Shown: positions 26,384 through 35,586 of the stretch, piece by piece
Layout: each line of letters opens with the position of its first letter
How positions within the stretch are numbered: position 1 is the stretch's first letter
Assembly: GCF_004151105.1 (NCBI RefSeq)
Contig: NZ_PHRF01000090.1
Location: 212,487 to 276,486, forward strand
Direction of reading: 5' to 3'
DNA: 64,000 bases
Source: Streptomyces sp. L-9-10
Lineage (GTDB): Bacteria; Actinomycetota; Actinomycetes; Streptomycetales; Streptomycetaceae
Notes under the pieces: generated by a model
The model's database searches: none
What the model was told of the DNA's origin: nothing
What the model saw: only the letters and a program-made list of their open reading frames with translations
Translations under genes and position numbers: made by a program

Positions 26384-27157
26384 ATGACGCCATACGCGCG
26401 CCGCGGAGTGCACGGCCAGACCGTGGAGACTCTCGCGCGCCGGGTGCTCAGCGGCGAGATCCCCGAAGGGGCGACACTCGATCTCGTGTCACTGCAGGGC
26501 GAGCTGGACGTCAGTCTGACCGCGCTGCGGGAGTCCCTGAAGGTCCTCGCGGCCAAGGGGATGGTCGACGCACGCCAGAAGCGCGGCACCTTCGTCCGCC
26601 CACGCTCCGACTGGAACCTCCTCGACGCGGACGTGCTGCGCTGGCAGTTCGCCGGCAGCGCGGGCACCGGTACCGACCTGGCCCTGCTGCGCAACCTGGG
26701 TGAGGTCCGCGGCATCATCGAACCGGCCGCGGTCAGGCTGGCCGCCGAGCGCCGTACCGACGCCGATCTCGACGCGCTGGAGGCGGCCCTGACGGCGATG
26801 GGCGAGGACCAGGGGGGCGCGGCGCACGCCGTCGAGGCGGACCTCGCCTTCCACCGCGCGCTCCTCGCGGCCACCCACAACGAACTCCTCGAACGCATGG
26901 AGATGGTCATCGAGTCCGGTCTCGCCCACCGTGACGAGATCGTCCACAGCACCCTCCACGGCGAGGACCCGGTCCCCAGCCACCGAGCCGTCCTGGACGC
27001 CGTGCGCGACCAGGACCCGGAAACCGCCGAACGCGCCATGCGAGCCCTCCTCGACCAGGCGGTCCGCGACCTCGACCGTGTCCGCGGAAGCGAGAGCGAC
27101 GGCGACGGCGCGCCGGCGACCACCGGCGACACGCACAACGGGAGCCCGGCCCAGTGA
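26384..27157 (+). CDS. GntR/FadR-family regulator of the galactoside locus
   Basis: 257-aa regulator. The winged HTH (about residues 10-75) includes VSLTALRESLKVLAAKGMVDARQKRGTFV. An all-helical FCD ligand domain (about 95-235) carries the metal-binding type pattern DLAFHRALLAATHN. FadR-type GntR proteins respond to sugar acids such as galactonate (DgoR). It is the best candidate for binding the AATTASTAATT sites at 17850 and 20153. Its stop overlaps the GTG of the dehydratase gene. The ATG has AGAAAGG upstream. Confidence 0.88.
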   Translation: MTPYARRGVHGQTVETLARRVLSGEIPEGATLDLVSLQGELDVSLTALRESLKVLAAKGMVDARQKRGTFVRPRSDWNLLDADVLRWQFAGSAGTGTDLALLRNLGEVRGIIEPAAVRLAAERRTDADLDALEAALTAMGEDQGGAAHAVEADLAFHRALLAATHNELLERMEMVIESGLAHRDEIVHSTLHGEDPVPSHRAVLDAVRDQDPETAERAMRALLDQAVRDLDRVRGSESDGDGAPATTGDTHNGSPAQ

Positions 27158-28299
27158 AGATCACGCGCATCGAGACCTTTCTCGTCCCGCCCCGCTGGCT
27201 GTTCTGCCGGATCGAGACCGACGAGGGAGCCGTCGGCTGGGGCGAACCCGTGGTCGAGGGCAGGGCCGAGGTGGTTCGCGCCGCGGTCGACGTCCTGGCC
27301 GAGTATCTGATCGGCCAGGATCCCCTGCGCATCCAGGACCACTGGCAGGTGCTCAGCAAGGGCGGGTTCTACCGCAGCGGCCCCATACTCTCCAGCGCCG
27401 TCGCCGGAATCGACCAGGCCCTGTGGGACATCGCGGGCAAGGTGTACGGGGCGCCCGTGCACGCCCTGCTCGGCGGGGCGCTGCGCGACGAGGTCCGGGT
27501 CTACGCCTGGGTGGGAGGCGACGAACCCGCCGGGCTCGCCGACGAGATCACCGCCCAGGTCGAGGCGGGCTTCACCGCCGTGAAGATGAACGCGGCGGCC
27601 CGTACCTCACCGATTCCCACCCTCGCGGAGACGGCCGCCGTCGTCGAACGCGTGGCCGTGGCCCGTGAGATCCTGGGCCCCGGCCGCGATGTGGCCGTCG
27701 ACATGCACGGCCGGTTCGGACCGGCCGCGGCCCGGCGAGTCCTCCAGGCCATCGAGCCACTGCACCCGCTGTTCGTCGAGGAGCCGCTGCTGCCCGAGCA
27801 GGGCCACCTGCTCGCCGCGCTCGTGGGTGCGACGTCCGTACCCATCGCCACCGGTGAACGGCTCTACGGCAGGGCGGAGTTCCTGCCCGCCCTCCACGCG
27901 GGCATCGCCGTGGCCCAGCCGGACCTGTCGCACGCCGGCGGCATCACCGAGGTCCACCGCATCGCGTCGCTCGCCGACACCTACGGCGTACAGCTCGCCC
28001 CGCACTGCCCCCTCGGTCCGATCGCCCTCGCCGCGAGCCTCCAGATCGCCTTCTGCACCCCGAATTTCCTCATCCAGGAGCAGAGCCGGGGCATCCACTA
28101 CAACAAGGACGCCGATCTGCTCTCGTACGTCGTCGATACGGATCCGTTCCGCTTCGTCGCAGGACAGGCTCCGCGTACCGCACTCCCGGGACTCGGCATC
28201 ACCGTCGACGAGGCCGCCGTACGCGCCGCCGACCGCACCGGGCACGCCTGGCGCAACCCGGTGTGGCGCCACCCCGACGGATCGTTCGCCGAATGGTGA
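27154..28299 (+). CDS. dgoD: Enolase-superfamily sugar-acid dehydratase, probable D-galactonate dehydratase
   Basis: 381-aa mandelate racemase/muconate lactonizing-type enzyme. The metal ligands lie in VAVDMHGRFG, LFVEEPLLPEQ and IATGERLYGR. A His base is in LAPHCPLGPIALAASLQ, a sequence typical of DgoD galactonate dehydratases. The N-terminal capping domain is complete (KITRIETFLVPPRWLF). It converts galactonate to 2-keto-3-deoxygalactonate. The GTG start overlaps the regulator's stop. Arabinonate or other aldonates remain possible substrates. Confidence 0.82.
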   Translation: MKITRIETFLVPPRWLFCRIETDEGAVGWGEPVVEGRAEVVRAAVDVLAEYLIGQDPLRIQDHWQVLSKGGFYRSGPILSSAVAGIDQALWDIAGKVYGAPVHALLGGALRDEVRVYAWVGGDEPAGLADEITAQVEAGFTAVKMNAAARTSPIPTLAETAAVVERVAVAREILGPGRDVAVDMHGRFGPAAARRVLQAIEPLHPLFVEEPLLPEQGHLLAALVGATSVPIATGERLYGRAEFLPALHAGIAVAQPDLSHAGGITEVHRIASLADTYGVQLAPHCPLGPIALAASLQIAFCTPNFLIQEQSRGIHYNKDADLLSYVVDTDPFRFVAGQAPRTALPGLGITVDEAAVRAADRTGHAWRNPVWRHPDGSFAEW

Positions 28300-29096
28300 A
28301 CGCCCCGTCCCCGATCCGGATCACCACCGACCCGGCCCACGGCGGACGCTGGACCTCGCTGTGGGCGGCCGGCCGCGAATGGCTCTGGCACCGCGAGGAA
28401 CCGCGTCGCCCGCACGTCGTCCCGGGCGACGCCTTCGCCGACGCGGGCGGCCTGGAGGAGTGTGTTCCCACGGTCCGGGGCACCCCCGACCACGGGCACG
28501 CCTGGGCCAGGGCGTGGCGGCGGGACGGTGACACGGAGTCCGTCACCTGCCCGGACTTCCGGCTCAGCCGCCGAATCCGTCACCAGGAGCGGCGGGCGGT
28601 GGCCGACTACCGGCTCACCGCCCGGCCCGGCTACCGCTTCCTCTGGGCGGGGCACGCCCTGCTGGATCTGTCCGAGCACGCACACCTCGGCCTGCCCGAC
28701 GGGACGCACACCCGGGTCTACCCGGACGGCGGGTCCCGGTGGACACCCTGTGCGTGGCCGTGGTGGCCGGCGGAGTCGACCGCGCTCGACCGGCTGGGAC
28801 CCGACGACGGTACGGCCGTCGGCCTGATCGCCGACACCCCTCAGATGGACGTCCACGAGGGAACCGCCGTGCTGCGCCTGTCCGTTGAGGCCGAGGGTCA
28901 GCCCGTGTCCGTCGCCGTGTGGCGCAACCTCCGCGGCTTCCCCGACGACGAGCCCTACCGGTCCATCGGGGTCGAACCGATGCTGGGACGCGTCTTCGAC
29001 CTCGCCGCGGCCGGTGAAGGCGACGCGGCCCGCGTGCCGGCCGGCGGGGAAGTCCGGTGGCGGCTCATCGTGAGCGCGGGAACGGAACGAACGTGA
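28293..29096 (+). CDS. Aldose 1-epimerase-like protein
   Basis: 267-aa galactose mutarotase-like beta-sandwich protein. Recognisable stretches are GGRWTSLWAAGREWLW near the N-terminus, HGHAWARAWR with the conserved His pair, and FLWAGHALLDL. It would interconvert alpha and beta sugar anomers, supplying the anomer used by the dehydrogenase. The ATG at 28293 overlaps the dehydratase stop; GTG 28296 is an in-frame alternative. The family is divergent, so exact activity is less sure than the fold. Confidence 0.7.
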   Translation: MVNAPSPIRITTDPAHGGRWTSLWAAGREWLWHREEPRRPHVVPGDAFADAGGLEECVPTVRGTPDHGHAWARAWRRDGDTESVTCPDFRLSRRIRHQERRAVADYRLTARPGYRFLWAGHALLDLSEHAHLGLPDGTHTRVYPDGGSRWTPCAWPWWPAESTALDRLGPDDGTAVGLIADTPQMDVHEGTAVLRLSVEAEGQPVSVAVWRNLRGFPDDEPYRSIGVEPMLGRVFDLAAAGEGDAARVPAGGEVRWRLIVSAGTERT

Positions 29097-29127
29097 CAGC
29101 ACCTCAGACCGGAAAGGAACCCCGCAC

Positions 29128-29775
29128 GTGGATCTGCTGACCGAGCTGCGTACCCACCGGATCGTCGCCATCGTGCGCGGCGACGACGCGGACGCCGCGC
29201 TCAGGACCGTCCTCACCCTCGCGGAAGAGAAGATCCCGCTCATCGAGGTCTCGCTCAGCGGCAGGGACGCGCTGAGCGTCATCCGCCGGGCACGCGCGGC
29301 TCTCGGCACCGCCGCTCCGCTCGGCGCGGGTACCGTCCTGACGGCGCGGGACGCGCGGGCGGTGCACGAGGCGGGTGCCGACTTCGTCGTCACCCCGGCC
29401 GTCTGCGAGGGGATCACCGAAGCGAAGCGGCTCGAACTGCCCGTTCTCGCCGGGGTGATGACCCCCACGGACATCGTCGCCGCACAGCGGCTCGGCGCCG
29501 ACTCCTTCAAGATCTTCCCGGCGGCACAGGCGGGCGGCCCCGCGTATCTGCGAGCCCTGCGCGGCCCGTTCCCGACCGCGCCGTTCGTACCTGTCGGGGG
29601 AGTGGACACCGAAGCGGCCGTCGCCTACCTCGCACACGGCGCGACCGCGGTGGGAGTGGGGTCGCCGCTCATCGGTGACGCCGCCGACGGCGGCAGCGTC
29701 GACGCCCTGCGCACCAGAGCACGCGCCTTCCTCGACGCGGTCCGCGCCACCGGTCACGGGGCGGCGGGACGATGA
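29128..29775 (+). CDS. dgoA: 2-keto-3-deoxy-6-phosphogalactonate (KDPG/KDPGal) aldolase
   Basis: 215-aa class I aldolase of the KDPG family. The Schiff-base Lys is K128 in SFKIFPA. The catalytic Glu lies in PLIEVSLSG. Phosphate-binding VGVGSPLIGD is near the C-terminus. It cleaves the phosphorylated keto-deoxy acid to pyruvate and glyceraldehyde 3-phosphate. The GTG start has GGAAAGGA upstream. Its stop overlaps the kinase ATG. The C4 epimer preference (gluco or galacto) is inferred from context. Confidence 0.87.
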   Translation: MDLLTELRTHRIVAIVRGDDADAALRTVLTLAEEKIPLIEVSLSGRDALSVIRRARAALGTAAPLGAGTVLTARDARAVHEAGADFVVTPAVCEGITEAKRLELPVLAGVMTPTDIVAAQRLGADSFKIFPAAQAGGPAYLRALRGPFPTAPFVPVGGVDTEAAVAYLAHGATAVGVGSPLIGDAADGGSVDALRTRARAFLDAVRATGHGAAGR

Positions 29776-30851
29776 CGGGCGGCGCACCTGCCGCGGGCCG
29801 GACCGACCGCCCCGAACGCGGCGACGGCACACGCACGGTCGCCCCCGCCGAAGAGCGCCCCGGCGGCCGGCTCCGCCACGACGCCCCCGCCTGGCGGCCG
29901 GCCCACACCCCGGTGGCCTGCGTCGGCGAGACGATGGCCGCTCTCGTGCCGGACCCCGTCGCCCCGCTGGACAGCGCCGACCTGCTCCGGGTCCGGATCG
30001 CCGGCGCCGAGTCGAACGTGGCGATGTACCTGGCCGACCACGGGGTGCCCGCGCGCTGGGTGTCCGCCCTCGGCGACGACCCGTTCGGCCGCCGGATCCG
30101 CGACGAAGTGGCCGCGTCCGGCGTCGACATCAGCGGCGTACGCACCGATCCGCACCGCCCGACCGGAATCCTCGTCAAGAACCCGGGCCCCGGCGGAACC
30201 ACGGTCCATTACTACAGGCGCGGCTCGGCCGCCTCCGCCCTGGGCCCCGGCCTCCTCGACGACGAGGCCGTACGGACCGCCGGGCTCGTCCACCTGAGCG
30301 GTATCACTCCCGCGCTCTCACCGGACTGCCTGGCCCTCGTCGCCGCGCTGCTGCGCCCGGCGCCCGGGACACGCCCGTGCCCCGTCAGCTTCGACGTCAA
30401 CCACCGGCCGGCCCTGTGGAGCGACGATACGGCCGCCGCCGTGCTCCACGACTTCGCGAACCGGGCGGACATCACGTTCGTCGGACTCGACGAGGCCCAG
30501 GCGCTCTGGGGGAACGGGCTGGCCGGGCCCACGGACGTACGGTCCCTGTTGCCCGGACCCCGCATCCTCGTGGTCAAGGACGGCGGGTACGCCGCGACCG
30601 CGTTCGAGGGCACCCGTGTCCACACCGTGCCCGCGCCGAAGACCGAGATCGTTGAACCGGTCGGGGCGGGCGACGCGTTCGCGGCCGGGTTCCTCGCGGG
30701 GCTGCTGCGCGACGAGGGCATGGTCCGGGCCCTGCGGCTCGGACACCTCACGGCGGGCGCCGCGCTCGGCGTGACAGGAGACCACGGCCCGCTGCCGGAC
30801 CGTGGCCGTATCGCCGCTCTCCTCGACATGCCCCCCGAGATGTGGGCGTGA
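29772..30851 (+). CDS. dgoK: PfkB-family sugar kinase, probable 2-keto-3-deoxygalactonate kinase
   Basis: 359-aa ribokinase-like enzyme. Recognisable motifs: VACVGETMAALVP at the start of the domain, AGAESNVAMYLADHG, and the C-terminal signature VEPVGAGDAFAAGFLAGLL with the catalytic Asp. Residues 1-48 are an extra Arg/Pro-rich extension absent from most KDG kinases, so a later start is possible. The ATG overlaps the aldolase stop. It phosphorylates keto-deoxygalactonate to the aldolase substrate. It is of the PfkB type, not the unrelated fold of E. coli DgoK, so the symbol denotes role only. Confidence 0.8.
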   Translation: MTGGAPAAGRTDRPERGDGTRTVAPAEERPGGRLRHDAPAWRPAHTPVACVGETMAALVPDPVAPLDSADLLRVRIAGAESNVAMYLADHGVPARWVSALGDDPFGRRIRDEVAASGVDISGVRTDPHRPTGILVKNPGPGGTTVHYYRRGSAASALGPGLLDDEAVRTAGLVHLSGITPALSPDCLALVAALLRPAPGTRPCPVSFDVNHRPALWSDDTAAAVLHDFANRADITFVGLDEAQALWGNGLAGPTDVRSLLPGPRILVVKDGGYAATAFEGTRVHTVPAPKTEIVEPVGAGDAFAAGFLAGLLRDEGMVRALRLGHLTAGAALGVTGDHGPLPDRGRIAALLDMPPEMWA

Positions 30852-30893
30852 GACCGGGCCGGCCGGCCGCGCCCGATGCGACACGCGAGCCCC

Positions 30894-30922
30894 TGGCAGC
30901 GGGCAACCGTACTGAGTAGATT
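30894..30922 (+). promoter_or_regulatory. Possible promoter of the nSTAND gene pair
   Basis: TAGATT at 30917-30922 fits a Streptomyces -10, and TGGCAG lies 17 bases upstream as a weak -35. The region between the kinase stop and the small gene is otherwise featureless. Confidence 0.4.
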
Positions 30923-30961
30923 CATAAGGGGTGGGGCTTCGCGTGGTGAATGGGGGAAGGT

Positions 30962-31393
30962 ATGGACCACGAGTTGATGGCACTGGCTTCGACAGCCGCG
31001 ACCACTGTGGTGAGCCAACTGGCCACCGACGGCTGGGAACAGGTCAAACGGGCGGTCGCCGCACTGTGGCGGCGCTCGGATCCCGACGACCCGGAGCAGG
31101 CCGAGGCCGTCGAACGGGAACTGGCCGAGAGCCGGGCGGAGTTGCTCGCGGCGCTGATCGCCGGTGACGAGCAGGCCGAGCGCATCCTGACAGCACAGTG
31201 GAGTGGCCGGCTCCGCGGTCTGCTGGCCGCCTCTCCGGCCCTGGCCGACGCGTTGCGCCAGGTGCTCGCCGAGATCGGAACCGGGGAGCCGCGGTCCGAG
31301 ACCGGAGCTGGCCGGGTGGACATGCACGCCACGGCGTCCGATCACGCCAAGGTGTTCCAGGCGGCACGTGACCAGCACATCAGCGGGGCATGA
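30962..31393 (+). CDS. Small helical partner of nSTAND NTPase, unknown function
   Basis: 143-aa protein with no recognised domain. Residues 1-105 are predicted mostly helical and highly charged (WEQVKRAVAALWRR, AVERELAESRAELLAAL), and resemble a conserved streptomycete group of unknown function. Residues about 118-143 form a tail ending FQAARDQHISGA. A related motif, YQAAGSQHIAARD, occurs at residues 24-36 of the next protein. The ATG has GGGGGAAGG just upstream. Its stop overlaps the start of the nSTAND gene, so the two products are made together. It could be an effector, adaptor or inhibitor of the NTPase. Confidence 0.7.
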   Translation: MDHELMALASTAATTVVSQLATDGWEQVKRAVAALWRRSDPDDPEQAEAVERELAESRAELLAALIAGDEQAERILTAQWSGRLRGLLAASPALADALRQVLAEIGTGEPRSETGAGRVDMHATASDHAKVFQAARDQHISGA

Positions 31394-34300
31394 CCCGTCA
31401 GGGCCCGCGGCCCGGGGACGAACCCATCAGGCTGGAGGCGTACGCGTCCGGATCCGGCACCATCTATCAAGCCGCCGGGAGCCAGCACATTGCCGCGCGT
31501 GACCTGCATCTGCATTTCTGGGACGGCACGCATCGCGTTCGCCGTCTCCAGCCGGGGGCGGAGGAGGACGACCGATGTCCCTACCCCGGTATGGTCGCGT
31601 TCACCGCGGATCAGGAGCAGTGGTTCTTCGGACGGGACCGGCTCAGGGCACGATTGACGGAGCGGCTCGACGAGTGCCTGCGCGAGGGAGGCGCCGTCGC
31701 GCTGGTCGCACCCTCGGGAGCGGGCAAGTCCTCCCTGCTACTGGCCGGGCTCGTGCCCGGTCTGGCTCGCGGCTCGTTGCCCGGCTCGCGGCGTTGGCCG
31801 TGCCTGCTGTTCACACCGACCGCGCATCCGATGGTCGCGCTCACGATGCATCTGGCCGCGCTGACGGGGAGTGACCCCGAGTCGTACGCCGACGAACTGG
31901 CCCAGGACCTTGAGGCCGTCGCCGGGCGGCTGCGGGAATCGCTGGCCGAGCGAGGGGCGGGGCGCCTGGCCATCATTGTCGACCAGGTCGAGGAACTGTT
32001 CTCACCGGACGTTCCCGAGTCCGAACGGCAACGATTCATCGACGTACTCGCGTTCCTGAGCCGGCCGTCGGCCCAGGGCGAAGAGCCGCTCGCGGTCGTG
32101 GTCTACGGCGTGCGCGCGGACTTCTACGCGTACTGCGCGCGTTACACGCCGCTGCGTGAGGCGTTGGAGCGCCGTCAGGTCTTCATCGGCCCCATGTCCA
32201 CGGCCGAGGTCCGGGAGATCATCCTCTTCCCGGCACGGGCGGTCGGACTCGATCTGGAACCCGGCCTGGTCGAGGTGCTGCTGCGTGACCTCGGTGTGCC
32301 GGTGGAGACCCGCCCGGACCCGTCACTCGGCGACACGGCGGACGACGACGAGGGCGGCGGAGGCGGATACGACGCCGGGCGTCTGCCGCTGCTCGCCCAC
32401 GTTCTGCGTGCCACCTGGAGGGAGAGCGCCGGCTCGACGATGACGGTGGACGGCTACACGAACGCCGGCGGCATTCTGCGTGCCGTCGCGACCACCGCGG
32501 AGGGCGTCTTCAAGCGACTGGACGACGAGGGCAGGCAGACCGCACAGACGCTCTTCCGGCGCCTGGTCAGGATCGGCGACGGCATGGAGGACACCCGCCG
32601 CCCGGCATCCCGGGCCGATCTGATCAGCGAGGGTCTGACGCCCACGGTGGCCATGGCCGTACTTGACGCGTTCACCCGGGAACGGCTGATCACCCAGCGC
32701 CGCGACACGGTGGAGATCACCCATGAGGCATTGCTGCGCGCCTGGCCCCGGCTCCGCGGCTGGATGGACACCGACCGTTCCGACAACCTGCTGCGTCAGC
32801 GGATCGAGGACGCGGCAGCGGCCTGGGCCCGTGAGCATCGCGACCCCGCTCTGCTGTACCGGGGCAATCCCCTGGCCGCGGCGCGGAATTGGGCGACCCG
32901 CTCAGGAGCCGACGGTATCGGGCCGACCACCAAGGCGTTCCTCGCCGCGGCCCTCAGGGCGCGACGCCGCTCGATCCTCGTCCGCCGCACCGCCCTCGCG
33001 CTGTTGATGGTTCTCTCGATCGTGGCCGGAGACGCTGCCTTCCGTGCCACACAGCAGAGCCGGAGAGCGGACGAACAGCGCGTGGTGGCCGAGGAGCAGC
33101 GCCGTCTGGCCACCGTACGAGCGCTGCAGGCCGAGGCGGAGAATCTCCGCGACACCGACCCTCGTACCTCGCTGCGTCTCAGCCTCGCCGCGCTGCGTAT
33201 CAAGCCGACGGCCGAGGCGCGGGCGGGGCTGGTGACCACACTGCAACGCACCCGTCTCACCGGCGGCTCCGTCCTGGGCACCAAGACGTCGGACACGCTC
33301 GCCTTCAGCAGGGACGGCACCCTGCTGGCCACAGCGTCGTTGGTCGACAAGACGCATACGGTGTCCCTGTGGGACACGGCGGACGCCGTCCGGCCACGGC
33401 GGCTGGCCACGCTCTCCGGTCACACCGACTCGATCAACAGCCTCGCCTTCAGCCCCGACCGACGTCTCCTGGTGACCATCGCCAACGCCGGTCTCAACCC
33501 GGATGACGGCGTCAAGTCCGGCCGCAGCAGCCTGATTCTGTGGGATCTCGCGGACCGGACTCATCCTCGGCGGGTGCTGAGCTGGTCAGGCATGGACGAT
33601 GCGCAGACGGCGGCCTTCAGCCCGGACGGCACGACGATGGCCGTGGTCGCGGGGCGAGCGAACGGCACGCTGGAACTCTGGGACATATCCCGCTCAACGG
33701 TCCCTCGGCGCCTGGCGGAACCGGCCGAGGCCGTCGACGCGCAGACCGTGGCGTTCAGCTCGGACGGGCATACGCTCGTCACCGGCTCCGGCTACCTCAC
33801 AGCCAAGGACTCCTCCCTCTCGCCCAGCTCCATCACCCACACCACCGGATGGACCGTGTGGGACGTCACCGACCTCCGTCACCCCGAAGCGGTGGCGCGC
33901 CGCCCGTTCTTCGGCGCATCCGCTGTGTTCAGCCCGACCGCGCCGGTCCTGGCGGTTGGCTACGGCAGCGACCTCACACTGTGGGACCTCCGGACCCCGA
34001 GTGCGCCCCGGCGACTGACGACCCTCGGTCACAAGGACCAGGTCCGGTCGGCCGAGTTCAGCCCCGACGGCCGGTCCCTGGTCGTCGCCGCGCTGGACGA
34101 AACGGTGTCCCTCAGGAGCATCCGCGATCCCGCCCACCCGGGAAAGCCGATACCTCTGGGCGGACACGAGAGGCCCGTCGGCGCCATCGCGTTCAGCCGT
34201 GACGGCCGCCGCATCGGCCTGGCGGACGAGTCCATGACGATCTCGCGCTGGCTGGTGGGCAGCCGGGCCCCGGCCCGCGGGGTGACCGTGACCACGGCCT

Positions 34301-35409
34301 CCTTCCGCCCGATGGAATCGCGATTCAGCCCCGACGGCCGCAAGCTCGCGGTGGCGGGTACCGGCGGAAGGGTGCGGCTCTGGGACACCTCCGATGTCGG
34401 ACGTCCCGCCAAAGAGGCAGAGCTGACCGGGCACCTCCAGATCGCCGAGTCGGTCGCCTTCAGCGGTGACGGCTCCGTACTCGCCGTCGGAAGCCAAGCC
34501 GGCGAGAACACGCCACTCGGGCGGATCACTCTATGGGACACATCCGGCCTGCGCGCACCACGTCGACTCGTTCAACTCCCCGCGAAATCGGGGGTGTCGG
34601 CCGTGGCGCTCAGCCCCCGTGGAATGACACTGGCTGCCCTCGGAGGTGAGCTCTTCGGTCAATCGTGGGTCGGCCTGTGGGACATCAGCTCTCCGGTGGA
34701 CCCGGTGCGGAAGAGCTTGCTCGATCCCTTCGATCCCCGTGAGCGGACGTCGTCGTCCCCGGGCCCGGCCGGAGGACTACCGCTCCTCGTGGGCCGGACT
34801 CCCGCGGTCTTCGGACCCGACGGCGCGACCCTCGCTCTCCCCGACTCATTGTGGGACGTGTCGGACCCCGCCGCCCCCGCCAGGCTGCCCACACAGCGCA
34901 CCGGGGATCCGTGGTCCCGGCTCCAGGACGGCTACTCGTATGCGGCTTTCAGTGCCGACGGGCGTGAACTGGTGACGGCCAGTGCGCGTGAGATCTCCAT
35001 GTGGTCGTTGGACCACACGGCGGGACGACGGCTCCTGGGCTCGGTGGACGCATCCGAAAGCGCGCTCTCGCAGGTCGCCTTCCACCCCGGGGGCCACTTG
35101 GTCGCGACGGGGAACAGGGCAGGCCAAGTAGCCCTGTGGGATGTCAGCGACCCGACTCTGCCGGTTCGGGTGACGACGCTGACGGACACCACCGCGGAGA
35201 TCGTGGACGTGCGGTTCAGCCCGGACCGAAGGACAGTGGCCGTTACCCTCGACTCCGGCGCCGTGGAGTTCTGGAACCTGGGAGACCTCCCTGCCATCGT
35301 CGCCGACGCGAAAGGCCAGGCGTGCGGAATCGTTGGATCGGGCCTGTCATCAGAGGAGTGGAAGCGATACGCGCCCGGCCTGCCGTACGAACGCACCTGC
35401 CCCAGGTAA
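31390..35409 (+). CDS. nSTAND-type NTPase with WD40-like double propeller
   Basis: 1339-aa signal-transduction NTPase. After a 60-residue N-terminal tail, the nSTAND1 domain (about 65-500) begins PYPGMVAFTADQEQWFFGR. Walker A is APSGAGKSS at 107-115, and Walker B is LAIIVDQVEEL with Asp198. A helical region (EITHEALLRAWPRL) precedes a hydrophobic segment near 532-552, then a coiled-coil-like stretch. From about 630 to 1320 there are fourteen AFSPDG...LWD repeats, enough for two seven-bladed propellers. Such STAND proteins oligomerise on sensing a ligand, often in defence or conflict systems. The likely sensor is the propeller, and the effector may be the overlapping small gene. Confidence 0.85.
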   Translation: MTRQGPRPGDEPIRLEAYASGSGTIYQAAGSQHIAARDLHLHFWDGTHRVRRLQPGAEEDDRCPYPGMVAFTADQEQWFFGRDRLRARLTERLDECLREGGAVALVAPSGAGKSSLLLAGLVPGLARGSLPGSRRWPCLLFTPTAHPMVALTMHLAALTGSDPESYADELAQDLEAVAGRLRESLAERGAGRLAIIVDQVEELFSPDVPESERQRFIDVLAFLSRPSAQGEEPLAVVVYGVRADFYAYCARYTPLREALERRQVFIGPMSTAEVREIILFPARAVGLDLEPGLVEVLLRDLGVPVETRPDPSLGDTADDDEGGGGGYDAGRLPLLAHVLRATWRESAGSTMTVDGYTNAGGILRAVATTAEGVFKRLDDEGRQTAQTLFRRLVRIGDGMEDTRRPASRADLISEGLTPTVAMAVLDAFTRERLITQRRDTVEITHEALLRAWPRLRGWMDTDRSDNLLRQRIEDAAAAWAREHRDPALLYRGNPLAAARNWATRSGADGIGPTTKAFLAAALRARRRSILVRRTALALLMVLSIVAGDAAFRATQQSRRADEQRVVAEEQRRLATVRALQAEAENLRDTDPRTSLRLSLAALRIKPTAEARAGLVTTLQRTRLTGGSVLGTKTSDTLAFSRDGTLLATASLVDKTHTVSLWDTADAVRPRRLATLSGHTDSINSLAFSPDRRLLVTIANAGLNPDDGVKSGRSSLILWDLADRTHPRRVLSWSGMDDAQTAAFSPDGTTMAVVAGRANGTLELWDISRSTVPRRLAEPAEAVDAQTVAFSSDGHTLVTGSGYLTAKDSSLSPSSITHTTGWTVWDVTDLRHPEAVARRPFFGASAVFSPTAPVLAVGYGSDLTLWDLRTPSAPRRLTTLGHKDQVRSAEFSPDGRSLVVAALDETVSLRSIRDPAHPGKPIPLGGHERPVGAIAFSRDGRRIGLADESMTISRWLVGSRAPARGVTVTTASFRPMESRFSPDGRKLAVAGTGGRVRLWDTSDVGRPAKEAELTGHLQIAESVAFSGDGSVLAVGSQAGENTPLGRITLWDTSGLRAPRRLVQLPAKSGVSAVALSPRGMTLAALGGELFGQSWVGLWDISSPVDPVRKSLLDPFDPRERTSSSPGPAGGLPLLVGRTPAVFGPDGATLALPDSLWDVSDPAAPARLPTQRTGDPWSRLQDGYSYAAFSADGRELVTASAREISMWSLDHTAGRRLLGSVDASESALSQVAFHPGGHLVATGNRAGQVALWDVSDPTLPVRVTTLTDTTAEIVDVRFSPDRRTVAVTLDSGAVEFWNLGDLPAIVADAKGQACGIVGSGLSSEEWKRYAPGLPYERTCPR

Positions 35410-35415
35410 CCCTCC

Positions 35416-35449
35416 CAGCGGCGGACAGAACGCCGGGCGTCCGCCGCTG
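35416..35449 (+). terminator. Hairpin terminator after nSTAND gene
   Basis: A perfect 11-bp stem, CAGCGGCGGAC paired with GTCCGCCGCTG, around a 12-base loop, starting 7 bases after the stop codon. Confidence 0.7.
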
Positions 35450-35586
35450 CGCGCGTGGCCCGCGTGAACCCACTACGAGGGCCGCAGGGCGACGACAACG
35501 CACCTTCCGCGAAGGCCGATGCGGCCGGCCGGGCCGTACGTGATTACATTCGGCCAGTGTCAGCCGGAAAGGGGCGGGAGCGCGGT

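Noticed and set aside
35455..35586. 44-residue N-terminal extension of the membrane protein
   Set aside because: It reads through the leader and lacks a ribosome site. ATG 35587 has GGGAG and begins the hydrophilic N-terminal domain.
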